A stretch of 64,000 nucleotides of DNA. It comes from Anas platyrhynchos. Its lineage: Eukaryota > Chordata > Aves > Anseriformes > Anatidae. Below the pieces are notes generated by a model that was not told the origin of the DNA, ran no database searches, and worked only from the letters and a program-made list of their open reading frames with translations. A program made the translations under genes and the position numbers. Of this stretch, positions 13,553 through 26,429 are shown in pieces. The stretch lies in the NCBI RefSeq assembly GCF_047663525.1, contig NC_092591.1:26073001-26137000 (forward strand). Direction: 5' to 3'. The stretch's first letter is position 1. Every line of letters starts with the position of its first letter.

Positions 13553-16500
13553 AGGGTGCATTAAAGAAGAAACCTCTCTGCTCACAATACTAATGTTAAT
13601 ACTACCAGTCCACCTCAGCGACTTCTTATCAGAGTATTTGGCTGCCACTCACTCTTTTTTTTTTGAATCATGCATAATTTCTCTGTCGTTCAGCCAAGTA
13701 TCGCACCAACTTACATCTCAGGATACAGCACTAGCGCCAGATAACCCTCTCCTCCTGGGTTGTGTTCTGACGTGGCTTGCAGACACTGTTGTTCAAGGAA
13801 CTTCTTTCTGTAAGTTCCTTTCAGAAAAGGACAGACACATTAAAGAGTAGTTACTCTTACTAAACCCATTGAAATTGCATTTGTGACATCAAAATGGATT
13901 TTTTTTTTCAGGCCGTGAACTGGATTGGTAGGAAAACAGTTTTTCAACAACAAATGAGAGTGAAAATTAATTGGAGACTAAGGCAAAAGAAAGACCACTG
14001 GTTTTGTTCACCCAGCTCACACTGCTTGGATTTGGAAGAGCATACTTTGATCTCCCCCAGACTCATTACTGCTTTCTGTTTGACTGCTTAGGACATTAGT
14101 CATCCTCATAGAAATACAAAGGGAAAAAAACAAAGTTCTGCAGAGAAAAAAAGTGTATGTGTTTTGCATCTGTTATAGCAGAAGGATTATGTGATATTTA
14201 TGTGATATTATGTGATAATCCTGTCCTATGAATATATGAAATTGCCACAGACTGCTGGGCTAAGCTATAAACTACCAATGTAATTACCAATACACATACA
14301 TGAATTTGCACAATGATTCATTAGTCCACTGCACCTAGCACTGGGAAGGGCAGTTAGCAGAACATGTAGCCCTCTCTGTAATAGATGACGTACAAATTTC
14401 AGGCATGCAATAGTAAGGCAGCAAAGAGAAGGAAAGAAATGTGATGAGAACAGGTGCGGTAAGGGATAAAGCTATGAATTCAGACAGAGGCAAATGTGGC
14501 AGGACGATCTCAGGTCAAAGGCTCTACTGAGTCTGTTTCCAATTCACTCAGACTCTCTTTGGGATGTTGGATAAAAACACTTCCTTGCAATTCTGCAGCT
14601 GGTCCTGTGCAAAGCTGGGGGAGGTGTGTGAAGAGGAGTGTGTGTCTTCATTTTCTCCCTCAGGGATCTCAGTTGGACCAGTTCTAGAGCACCTCAAGAC
14701 TTAGATCAATTTTTGCTTCACCTGCCTAGGATACAGGGAGAATAATATTTCCCTTTCACCACCTTTCTTCCTTTAATCTAAGAATGTATGTGCACTTCCA
14801 AATTCTAGTAAGACGTAGTATAAATGCATTGAACAGTGCAAACTAACTGCTTATGGCCTTCTGTTCTCTGCATCAAATAATAAAATAAAGCAGATTGCAA
14901 AAAGGCTCTCCAAAGCCGTGCATTGACTTCAGTGTCAAGACAGCAACAGCTGGGATGGGTCATCTGTGCCTATGTTTGCTCCACCTCTCCAGTCTCAGAA
15001 TCCATCAACATTAACACTTTCAAGATGCTAAAATATGCAAAGAGTAATTAGAAGAGCAGTTAAAAGATGCGTTGTTCAATCCTAAATGCTGTGTGTCAAC
15101 ATAGGGATTTTGTACTTCTCTGAGTAATTTCTCACCTCTATCATAGTCTCCACTTTGCTGATACACAAAACCAAACCGGATTACTACTAGCAAGATAAAA
15201 AGTTCCTCCAAACAAGCTGTTTTTCATTAAGATAATGTCTTTTTATTTTTTATTTTTTGTGGAAGGAGAGGCCAATAGGATGGAAATAGCAATATAAAGT
15301 CAAACAAGACAGAGTATTTTGCAAGTTATATGGCATTCCTGCATTTTTATAGCCCTGTAAAAAGGAATACAGATTTTTTACATCAAAGGTATATATTGAG
15401 CTTGTATAGGAAGGAAAATCAAGGGAGGGAGTATTGGCCATGTTAAACTGCCTCGACATAAGGTGAATAAAAAAAGAAATAAGGTCAACACGATACACCT
15501 AAACATCTCTTACTAAGTTATCTTGAAGCGTATTGTTTCATATGTGTTAGAAACGGACCCATTCATAGCTTGAGCCTTTGCCTATAGATCTGGAGCTAGC
15601 TAAGGATTGCTACAACTGTGTTTGCCTTGAGTTACCAGTTTCACCCAGATCCAGGATTTATAAGCAAGGTGTTTACTGTATTATGAGCAGCCCATTACAA
15701 CAGCACGTTTAGCAGGGATGTCACTGAGCACCATGTGCTAGCAGCAGGTTCCTGTATGTTCACCACTGGCTCCAGCCATGCACTGCATTGTTCCACATCC
15801 ATCCCAACGTGCCGAGGTGATCAGAAACACCCCCCTGCCAGGGTGACATGTGCTCAGGTAATACACTCACACAGCCAGCAAAGCAGTCTGAGGGACAATG
15901 TGCCAACTTGTGCTACAGGGTAACCACGAAACATCCAAACTTACCTTCCTACAGACTTGGCTTACAAAATAGGTTTGATAATATTATATTAAGCTATTGG
16001 GTAATTCCTGACAAAGTACTTCATTTCTTGAAATAAGACGTAGTTTAGGGCTTCAGCGTATTGTATATTACTTAGATGCACTGGATGTATCACAGTAGGT
16101 CTGCAGCCTCCCTTTGCAGAGACTGGTGTGTATTTCTATATACATACATGTTTATGTATGTAAGCATACACAAATATATATGCAGAAGTGAACTGTAAGC
16201 TTAGTGTAAACTATGCTGTCATGTTAGACTTATGTTTCCCTTAATATATCTTTGCCATCACATTATTTTTGGCCACTCTTCAGCAGGAAAACATGAATCT
16301 GAGTTTAGGAAGTATTTGGAAGCAGAAAATGCCTGCTTAACTAAAATCACTTGAGGCGTTTTATTTTTGTAGTAGTTGGGTATAGCAGATTATCCTTATT
16401 CTACATTAGGCCCACAGCTTTCCTGACAAACACAAAGAACTCCCTCTGTCCTGCAAAAAGTCATACTGTAGTATTTTTATTTTTTATTCTTGCCAGCTTG

Positions 16501-17715
16501 AGTGCAAAACTCAAACTTTCCACAGTCTGAGTGGAAAAGAATCCTTGGAAACAGAACCTGGGTTTTCATGTAGTGATTGAAGCTGTTTCCCATAAAACTG
16601 AATTAACAACCATGTAAAATATTTCCAAATTCTTTTATGTGGTATATAGCCCATTGCATAAACTAGAAGATTTTGGCTAAGTCTAAATGGTTAATGCCCA
16701 CACTTGTACATTTTAATCCTTATTATATCAGTGAGACTTGTTTTATATTGCAAAACTAATTAGAAGGAAGCCATTCATAAATAACAGTGTACATAAAACA
16801 GAATGGAATAATAAGGATGCTCAATACTTGTGTACTTTTTCTATAAGGTTTCTGGAACCCTTTCTTCTCACAACAATAGAAAACCTTGAATTTAATAGTT
16901 AACATAATTGGCATATATTCATTTTCTGTGCAAATTGGATGAGAAAATTAGAAGCAAACATGACCCTGAAAACACAGAAATAAATTCTCTGAGTATGTCT
17001 TATAAAGGGACTTATGCTATAACAGGTTCTTCATTTTATCTCACCTTTCTAGCAACTCAAAAATTTAAAAACAAAACCACCAAAAAACAAAACAAACTAA
17101 AAAACTCTTTCTAGTCAGATTCCTTGTTCCATTCTCAGAGGAAAAAAGACACACCCACAAACAGGAGAAACCACAATTTTAGGTCTTTACAGAAATCTCA
17201 TAAAAAGGAACACAGTATGTTCTACCTGTTTAAAAATACCACATTTTTATCCTCTGAAGACCTGTTTTGGAGATGTGTTTTAATTAAACATCACAAGGCT
17301 ATCACACAACTATTAAAGGTACAAATAACCATTGCTGAACGTGCCCAGTACTTGTGATTACAGAACAAACCCATCCATTTCCATACTTTTAGATGTTCAG
17401 AAGATTTCAGCAGAGAATAAGTGATGACACTTATTGTACTAAAAGTACTAAAGTACAAGGATGCACTAATAGAAAATAGAAACAGAGCTGGGTTTTAAAT
17501 GGATATCTTCTGTGTGATTCCCTCCAAGAAATTAATGAGTAACAGAGCAAGCACTTTGTCCTTAGTATGCACCAGTAGTTCTATGAAAACGAGAATCTGT
17601 TTCCTGCTGTCCTTTGAAGCAAATAGTGTATTAAGCAATTCAGTTATTTACTGGCAAAACCCTCCCTTCTTACAAGAAAAGAAAAAAAAAAGAAGTTATG
17701 AAAGTGCAACGGTAA

Positions 17716-17850
17716 CAAAAATAAAATAAAATAAAATAAAATAAAATAAAATAAAATAAAATAAAATAAAATAAAATAAAATAAAATAAAATAAAATAAA
17801 ATAAAATAAAATAAAATAAAATAAAATAAAATAAAATAAAATAAAATAAA
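17716..17850 (+). repeat. (AAAAT)n pentanucleotide microsatellite
   Basis: This is a perfect array of about 27 AAAAT units (around 134 bp) followed by a short imperfect tail. It lies in the gene-poor flank. The low interruption rate suggests that the locus is polymorphic. Confidence 0.97.
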
Positions 17851-20800
17851 TAAAAAAATACTACTACAACAAAAAAGCCAATTAACAATATAGTAATCCC
17901 ACCTTTAGAATTTCTGGTGTTTAAATTTTTCTGGTCTGAAAAAGACCAAGTTGCTAACTGGTGTTTGTATGCTCTGACCTTGCAACGAGGCAGCGCAAGA
18001 ATAACTGAGTTCCATGAGCATTATTATGAAAAACAGGCGGAATATTTTATCCAAACCACCCTGGGATCACAATGTGCTCAGTGCATTTCTAACAGAATAA
18101 AACTGAAACAGACTTAAATTTACATTCCTGAGATGGGTTTCTGGGTTTTGTGCAAATCAGGTAAAAATTGTTGTGATGATCCATCCAATTAGTTTTTTCA
18201 CCTAAATAATACCATTTTTACATTTTCATTCTTTGTATATCTAAGACCATATTTTCTTATATTAGCCAAGTAACCAAGTGCTCATATGCCCTCAAAATCT
18301 GATAAGTTTTTACACACTTTTATTCCAAAAATCACAGATTGTTTTTTCTGGATTACAGGATATCAGTGTTCGCTATTAAATGGCAGATAAATGCTTCTAA
18401 ATGTGAGTAGTCACCGCACGTAAAGGTTGAAAAATAATGTAAGCTGTTTTAAAAGGAAAATAATACAAGTGCTAGTGCAACAACTGCACTCATATTTTCT
18501 CTTTTAACTCAATAATTTTGTTTATTTTAGAGAAGTTGCCGTGAAGCTTCCAGCATTCAGTAAAATGAAGGACCTTGCAGAGAAATTCAACTCCATTTAC
18601 TAAATAACTCTTAAAAGAAAGTCCTTGTTATTTCCTCCAAAATCTTTACCCAAGATCTGCCAGACTTGAATGCCTCAGGTTATCACCCAAAGTGCATTTC
18701 AGCAGGCACCAAGCACTGATGAGTACATTTCTCATTTCTCCCAGACATTTATCTGCCAGCCCCAGTGCTTGCAAGACCCAGCAGCAAGCTGTGAAGAGGA
18801 TTTGACTGAGGTGAATAACCATGGAAGGAAACACCTGAGGAACCCTGCCAACCCCTGGATGCTGTGTACCTGACCCTGAACCCACAGAGAAGCCAACTTT
18901 GCCCACACTTCACAGCAAGGGACAGGGCTCCCATTCTCTGTTTCTGCGTGTAAAAAATACTTGTGGTTTAAATCACAGACCACTACAAAAAAATATTTCT
19001 ATAGGTTTCTTAAAGTGATCTTATGCAGAACATTAACAGACAAATTCTATATTATGCAATGTCAACAGCAATTTCTACTGCTGCAGGAGCTCACATCTGT
19101 ACCTACCAGCTTGGAAGGAACATCATCAGTGGCACAGACAGTGACATGGTAGCCTTAGGAGTACAGAAGTTTTAAACATAGAAGCTGATAGAAGGTAGGT
19201 AATTCTCCCTTCTCACTGAAAGCCAAAAGCCTGATCCTTCAACAGTTGCGCACCTTCACAAGCAGATGTGATACCTCTGCAACCCTCCTTCAGGTCAGTA
19301 AGGCCCTCCAGGAATGCAAATGTTTATCCAGGTTTCTCAGGTACAGGAGTGGCCTGCCTGTTCTGACAGCACCTGATATGCACAGAGCTAAACCAACATT
19401 AACAGGCACCTACACTACACAAAACAAAAGGCAAACAACTGGAATTGAATAGCAGGTCCTCAGAGTGGCTGCAATAGCACTCATCTTTTCTTTGTACACC
19501 TACAGTCATTTAGGTCTTTCAAGCTCTTATGGAATTTTCTCCAAAGAAAGCAATTATGCTCATTTCTACTGTCAGCCACAAAGGATGTTCACAGGAGAAG
19601 GTGCTGCCTTTTGGACAAGGACAAGGCCCTGAAGCTTGCTGGTATGGTGATGGCAATGGCCAGCTCCTCAGCACCCTGGCTGGAATCGCTGCTGCCATGA
19701 GCATGCTGCTGGTGCTCCTGGTGCACATGGCAATCCCCTGTTAGTTGAACAAGCTGCAAAGCCCTAGATCCTCTATATTTTTCTGTTTTCCTCAAGGATT
19801 CATCAAGGATTCCTCACAGCATTTAAAAAAGAAAATCCATTACACATATTTAAACTTGATGTGCCAACTATAAAAATTAAATTCCCAAACGTGATAATAT
19901 ACATAGAAAACTCTGAAATGTCCGTAATACTCTTCTCATGATTGTTTCTGATAACTTCCTAGCAGTTTAGAAAAGAAACTGTGTTCTGTGATAACTTTCA
20001 GGCTACAAATTACCAAGAACAAAAAAATATGGACAGCAGGCAACAGTATGAACATTTGGGATTTCATTTACAATTAAGACATAAAGCACTATAAAGGTTA
20101 TAAACAAAGATATAAAGGAAATAAAACCCTATTCCTCATTGTGTTTTGCTTGCTCACTGCTTTGATATGAAATACACATAGGATGGGCAGAGCTGCTTCC
20201 CCTGGTGATAGCAAGGGCCAGCTGAGAGCTGTTTGTGCAGCACCCAGAGGTGTGAATGTGTCTGCCTACCCATGCTGTAATTGCTCCTGCCAAGGGAAGG
20301 ATGCCAAATTCCCCAAAGCTGGCAAAGCTGAAGGCATCTCTAAATGGATATCACCGAACACAGGTGCTAACAACAGTCTGGCTAGGTATGTTTCTAAAGT
20401 CAAAACCAGGGATAATGTCATTAGTCTGGCCTAAGGTATCAGGGATAACCACTATGGCAATGGACTCCTTCATAAAATAAAATATGAACGTGTTAGGGTG
20501 AGTCTTCTGGAAGAAAAAAAGAAAAAGAAAAAAAAAGAAAAAAAAAATCTTTTATAAAATACAATAATAAAGCAAACCACATCGTGAGTCCTACATAGCC
20601 AGGAAAAACATTTTTATGCTATGCTATTCCAAACAATACCAGGCTATTTATATTCCATAAAAGCAGAAAAAGAAAAAAGAAAACAAAACAGAGTGAGCAT
20701 TACTTAAAATGAGAAACAGCTTTTTGTGAGTTGAGCATGAAATTTTTATGATAGAGCCCAATTCACATGAAGCCTGATTAAAAATGCTTCATTTGCAGGC

Positions 20801-22543
20801 ATGTTGGAATTGGCTCACTACTGCCTAATCATCAGGAATATTTATATGCATCTCAAACTATTTAAAAGGGAAACAATGGAAGAAAGACTTCATAAATAAA
20901 TAAATAAAAAACAATGTAAGCTTTTCCTTACTTTCTATTTAGAGATTTAAGGAATACTGCAGTTACACAAGTAGCAAGACCACGCAATAAGAGAATGAAG
21001 GAAAAGAACCTGAACAAATATGATCATTTAGTAGCTGAGTTTTGTAATTAATACATTTTATCACAGTATCTCATAAGTTTTTCCACAGGTGCCAAGTTTC
21101 AGGCTGTTCAGCACAGTACTGCACTATTGCTGTCTGCAGCACCTGCAAGCAGACTCAGCCGTGTACCCGCTCCTCTGGATCTTGCCCACAAGAGACTTAG
21201 AATAATTGGTGGTAGAATGGTACCTTGAACACTTCCTCAGAAGTTTGGGGAATGTATTCTGGCACTTTATCAATGCTCACATTTATCCATCATTTCACTT
21301 TGGTTAATGCTTCACGTCATATTTCACAATATAACTCCTCTGTGCACCGTGATAGAGCCAGAGAGAGGATTCTAGCTTATTTCACTTAAAGAAGTGTGAA
21401 GCACTAAAACATTCTATGGTCTTCCTTAGTATTTAAGAATATATATAAGATAATATATATCTCCCTGTAAAAGATTAAGTTGATCTGATACTTTTATAAT
21501 TTTGTCACATCTACTTTTTTGATGAAATCTGAAAATACAACTTTTCAGCCCCCACTCTTCTTAAAGAGCGTCCGTTATTTTTTTCTCCAAATGGTGATTA
21601 AGAAAAGATTTTCTTCTTTTGAATGCATTTGAAGGTTGCATTTGAATGTGTTTGAAAGCCCTACCAGTTGTAATGCAGCTTCATATCCACCATAGTAGTG
21701 CGCCAACTGCTTTGGCATCATGTTTGATGCTGAATAAATACCCTGGACTGAAATACTTTAGCTGTCTCCTCACACCAAGGCAATCAAGAGCTGAGTGGCA
21801 AACACTGAAGGAGAACAATTTTTACAATCATTTTGCCAAGATAAGAAAGCTTGGAAATTATTTGGTTGGTAAAAAAAAAAAAAAAAAGTGAAAAACATCA
21901 CAGCCTTTAGAAAGGTGCAGATGGCTTAAGGGTCAAGTAGTGTCTGGTGTAGTGCTAACCACAGAAAATCAGGAATTTGGTATTTTACAGACGCTAAACA
22001 CACTCAGAGCATAACACAGGGCATGTTGTTAATCATTTAAGAGGATAAGTAAATGGTGACAATTTTGCATTATAGTGAGGTAAAACAAGATTTCCAGCAC
22101 AATGACACTGGATACAACACTTGTGGTGATTTCCCCTTACCTGTGAGGTGTATTATAAGGCTCTGTGATCTCATAGAAGAGAGAGAAGCCAGCAGCCACC
22201 AGATGATTCAGCACATGCAGCTGAAACAACTCGGGTGAAAGGGGGGGATTCTGTCAGCAAGTCTGGATGCCAGTGCATCCAGACGAGAATGCAGAGCAAC
22301 CAACCCATAACTAGCGAGAACATAGCAGCTCTGAGGACTCAGACTTCCAATAAGATATTTTTTTTTCCTTGGTGTTTAGTGCAATTCACAGTTTTTCTAA
22401 CTCTTTCTAAACTCTTATTTACTTTGCTTGTTTGAAATAACACTGCAGATAGCACCTACTGCTTCCATTTGACATGAGAGACATTAGGGCGATTTTTCAT
22501 TAGGATCAAATGCCTCCATTACGGAAGGCTTAGGAGATGGGAG

Positions 22544-22566
22544 AAAAAAAAAAAAAAAAAAAAAAA
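22544..22566 (+). repeat. A23 homopolymer
   Basis: This is an uninterrupted run of 23 A in the gene-poor flank. Confidence 0.95.
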
Positions 22567-23569
22567 GAGTCCCTAAGCAATTTTTTTCACAAAGCTGAGA
22601 CACAATCCTCTTGTGAAAAATTTGGAAAAAAAGTAATAATCAGAGAAATTCAAGCTCAAAATGCAAATCAACTTGTCAAGTACAAACAAGACCACTTATC
22701 AATAAGAGACATTAACAGACAATTACTAGACATCCAAAAGCAGTTATTCTCTGGACAGATTGCACCCAAATGTTTTCTTCAATTAAATTTTGAAAGTTTT
22801 GGGATAATATTCAGTGTGGATAGTGTTTATATCTCTTAGTTCTAGAGAAGTATCACTGATTTACTCCTTTTGTTTTGCTGTTAGATACAGTTGTGCATAA
22901 CAAAATATAATCCAAAACGTTGGAATTTTTACAAACAGGCAGATATTTCATACCAGCACAGACAGGACTTAAGTACCAGATTTACATGTTAAAATGTTTT
23001 TTTTTTGACAGGATTGAAAAAATAACATCTGATCCATTACAGCATTTTGTATCACAAAAGGTTTTTTAAACTATTGATAAAAGTGAAGAATCACAGTGAA
23101 GAATTTTAAATGGAAACAATTTAGTAGCTTAAGGCAAGACTCTAGACAAACGTTTATTAACTTTAAATACATACAAGTAAATAATATCAGTGAATTGTGT
23201 TTCACTTCAGTATCTTTAAATATGTATAAAGAAGAAGATGCTTTCATAATATTCCAAAATAAACCTGTTCCTTAATAATTAAGCAATGGTTTTACTAAAA
23301 CACAATTATACCTTCCCACATGGGTTTTTTGGAGTTAACTCTAACACATCTTTGGCATTGCCCTCCCCTCATTTTTAAACATTTTTTGCAATTTTTTTTT
23401 GGGGGTGGCAGTGATGTTACATTCTAAGTTGCAGCAGTTTATTTATTTATTTAACCTATAAACACTCCAAAAACATTTAAAACCAACACATTTTCCCCAC
23501 CATACACAACCAATTTCTTTGTTAGATTAGTCTACTTTGTAACTATGAAGAACTCCAGGTAACTTTGCC

Positions 23570-23575
<6 letters not shown>

Positions 23576-23615
<40 letters not shown>
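23576..23615 (+). repeat. A40 homopolymer
   Basis: This run of 40 A is the longest homopolymer in the window. It could be the tail of an old retrocopy, but no source sequence or target-site duplication was recognised beside it. Confidence 0.95.
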
Positions 23616-23620
<5 letters not shown>

Positions 23621-24654
23621 TCTTTGCCTTCTGAAATCTTAGCAGTGGCAGGTAGGCTAAAGCATGCAGGGTGAATAGGTTTCAGCACACAACCCAAAAG
23701 AAGAAAAACAAAGAGGAAAAGTCAAAATATTTTTCTATTTTTGCTTGTTTACTTAAAGATGTTTGTATGATAGCATTGGTTGCCTGGACTAATGGATGAG
23801 ATGCTTTAGAAATCAGTTTAAATATAGGGCATCACAACAGGGCACACGTACCTGAGGATGAAACAACTGGTTGTTGAAGGAATAAAAGGTAGGCAGGCAG
23901 GCAGACCTGAAATGAATTCCTGTCTCAGATAATTCCAGGATTTTCTTTTGTCCTCTTTTTTCCCCCTCTATTTCCCTTTTGGTCTCGAGTGAGCGGGTAG
24001 AGACGGGACAAACTTTGCCCTTGTAGCAGTGCTTGCTGTCTGTGTCCCCTTCTGAAATGTCCTACGATTTGTTGAGACCTGGAGGTGCCAAGGACTACAG
24101 CTAGGTATTGTAAAATAAAGGAAGGATCATAAGAAGTGATAAAATAAATTCATTTCATGTAGAAGCCTTGCAAGCAGGTGGAGGCATACCACATGAAGTG
24201 CTTCCAAGGTAAACAGTGCCTGAATTGGGTAGATTCTGTCATTTTAGCCACATTTTGTGGTAAGTACCTGAACATGAAAACAAACATTGATCTGAATACA
24301 GGGTTTCTTTAAATCTTCCTTCATTTGCTTCACCCTGATAAATAAAGATGACAAATCGTATATTGGCACATTCTACACGTATCTCCTTTTTCTTTTCTGT
24401 AGAACTGAAAGCCAACCAATTTTAGTGCTCCTCCTATGGCCACACTTTGAACCATGTGCTAAATAAAAGATCCTTCCACAGAAGCGTGCATCCTTAATTT
24501 ACTGTTAGCAAATGTGGTCAACTTCAGAATTAAGCTAACAAAGAGCAGTAACAGTCACTGCTACCTTTCTGAAATTTAAACCATTAAATTTTATGATTAA
24601 AAAAAAAAAAAAAAGTGCAACTTTCAAAGTAAATATTTCATAAGAAACCTCAAA

Positions 24655-24670
24655 GCGCCCTCTTCTGGCA
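24655..24670 (-). promoter_or_regulatory. Candidate CTCF site
   Basis: The minus strand reads TGCCAGAAGAGGGCGC. It fits the CTCF core CCASNAGRKGGCRS at every position. The site lies about 4 kb beyond the presumed BRMS1L 3' end. Confidence 0.55.
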
Positions 24671-26151
24671 GCTGGTACTAACTGCTCGCTGACTCGAAAT
24701 GCATGCTAACCCCACAGTACTTGCTGATTTGATGACAGATCTTTTGACATATTATCCGATACAAAATCGTACTTAAAGTTTGTATCATTTCATAGTATCA
24801 TCAGTATCACATAATATCAATGTTACTAATTTGCAGCAGTACTGATGAGAGGCATCAACGTATTGCTTACTGATTAACACTCCCTTTTATAACTTCACCC
24901 TAGGAAACAAAATATTTTTGCTTTGGGTTAGCTGAGTGCCAAATATGCAGTAGGCAAAAATCGTATTAGAAAAATAATCCCAAATCCTGTTTATTTCTTG
25001 ATGTTGCAATATAAAATACTCATTGTCCAACCTTTCCTGAGTACTTTTCATCAGTGTAAGAGTTGAAATATATTTCGTTTTGTTTAATTACATATTTTGT
25101 TTCTATAGCAACTAGAAAACATCTAATCCATTTCTATTGCTTCCTAAGCCTTTACAAAGCAATTTTCCTTCACGATACAGTAGCAAAAGATAATCCTTCT
25201 TTAGAGCTCTGTGTACTATCTGTTCTTTTTAAATATCCCTTAATTAGTATGCATTAGGATTAAAACCAATTGTAGTAGTGCTACAACCAAGAGAAACAGA
25301 GTAGGAAAAAAAAAAAAAAACTAACAGGATCTTGACAGAAAATTCAAAACCTACCAGTAACTTGGGCATAAATTTACTGCCACCTGCAGGCTTTCGGCAA
25401 GAGCACAGGAGCAAGGATACCCCCACATCCCAGATCATAATGAAATTTCTGCCGTTTCAGACTTATTTTGCTCATAGGAAAAAGAGGATCTACTCGTGCC
25501 CCCCATTCAAGGGAATAATGCAGATTATTTTTCCTTTGCATTGCCCTATTCCAGTTTGTTTCTATTCATGGAGATGTGGTGCTTTCTATAGTTCAAAGAA
25601 ATTATTATTTTCAAAAATATAACCCAGATTTTAAAAATATCTAGCAAATCAGATCTTATAATACAAATATTGTCAGTAATAAAAACACCTGAAAACAGTT
25701 TCTAGCAGAATTTGGAGATTACTGCCTTACTAAATGTCTGGAGTCCTTTATGTTTCTATTTCTTCCTACACACAAGCCATTCTCAAAGAACATTCACACT
25801 TCCAAAGGTCAGAAATGCCAAATACAGCTTGCCTGCTAAGCCATGTTTGAACTCATTGTCTTATGGGACACTTCTTAATTAAAAAAGCTTTTCTTCCTAT
25901 CAGGAGTTGTCTGTCTGTGACCAGGATAACTAGGACTAAGTTACTCATTGCACCATTTTTTCAAGCAGCAATTTTTGTCACACACTTCATTTTTTCCATT
26001 TATCCATTCAATCTTTATTTTGCAATTGAAATTTCTTCCTTTCAACATTTCCTTCAGCACCACAACTTTGGGTCCTCTGCCAGCTGGTCAGTCTCTCAGC
26101 TCATTTCCAGCATTAAAAGTCTTTGTACAAGTCTGTAATATTTGTGGTAGG

Positions 26152-26204
26152 CGGACAGTTGGACTGGATGATCTTAGAGGTCTTTTCCAACCTTAATAAC
26201 TACG
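26152..26204 (+). mobile_element. CR1 3' fragment
   Basis: The sequence ggacagttggactggatgat, then cttagaggtcttttccaacc, matches the CR1 3' end in plus orientation. Only about 50 bp are recognisable. Confidence 0.8.
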
Positions 26205-26360
26205 AACATGCCTGGGAAAGTCAAATTTCTAGAAATGAGGTCTCTGGGAGGCAGTACACTGAAACAGCCTCCAGCTCAGCACATCACCTCGAACTGCCTG
26301 ACAGCAAAGGTGAACTGTCTGGACGCTTACCTGGGAAGCGTGCTCTGAGGAACCTTCTTT

Positions 26361-26426
26361 GGCAGGGGGGTTGGACCCTATGATCTTTCAAGGTCCCTTC
26401 CAACCCCTACAGTTCTGTGATTCCAC
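26361..26426 (+). mobile_element. CR1 3' fragment
   Basis: The sequence ggttggaccctatgatcttt, then caaggtcccttccaacccct and a ttctgtgattcc tail, is the CR1 3' end in plus orientation. It lies about 155 bp after another CR1 3' fragment in the same orientation. Confidence 0.85.
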
Positions 26427-26429
26427 GAA

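Larger units (their letters stand above)
9300..26150. other. Gene-poor AT-rich flank
   Basis: The region contains only microsatellites, homopolymers, a C14 run near 13,386 and a possible CR1 scrap near 13,512. The scattered frames under 105 codons show no domain and no splice-consistent conservation that I can recognise. Confidence 0.65.

Noticed and set aside
17670..17888. Frame encoding a hydrophobic FILFY repeat
   Set aside because: Produced by reading the (AAAAT)n array on the minus strand; not a membrane protein.
23576..23615. A40 run as the tail of a processed pseudogene
   Set aside because: No upstream sequence resembling a known coding gene and no target-site duplication seen.
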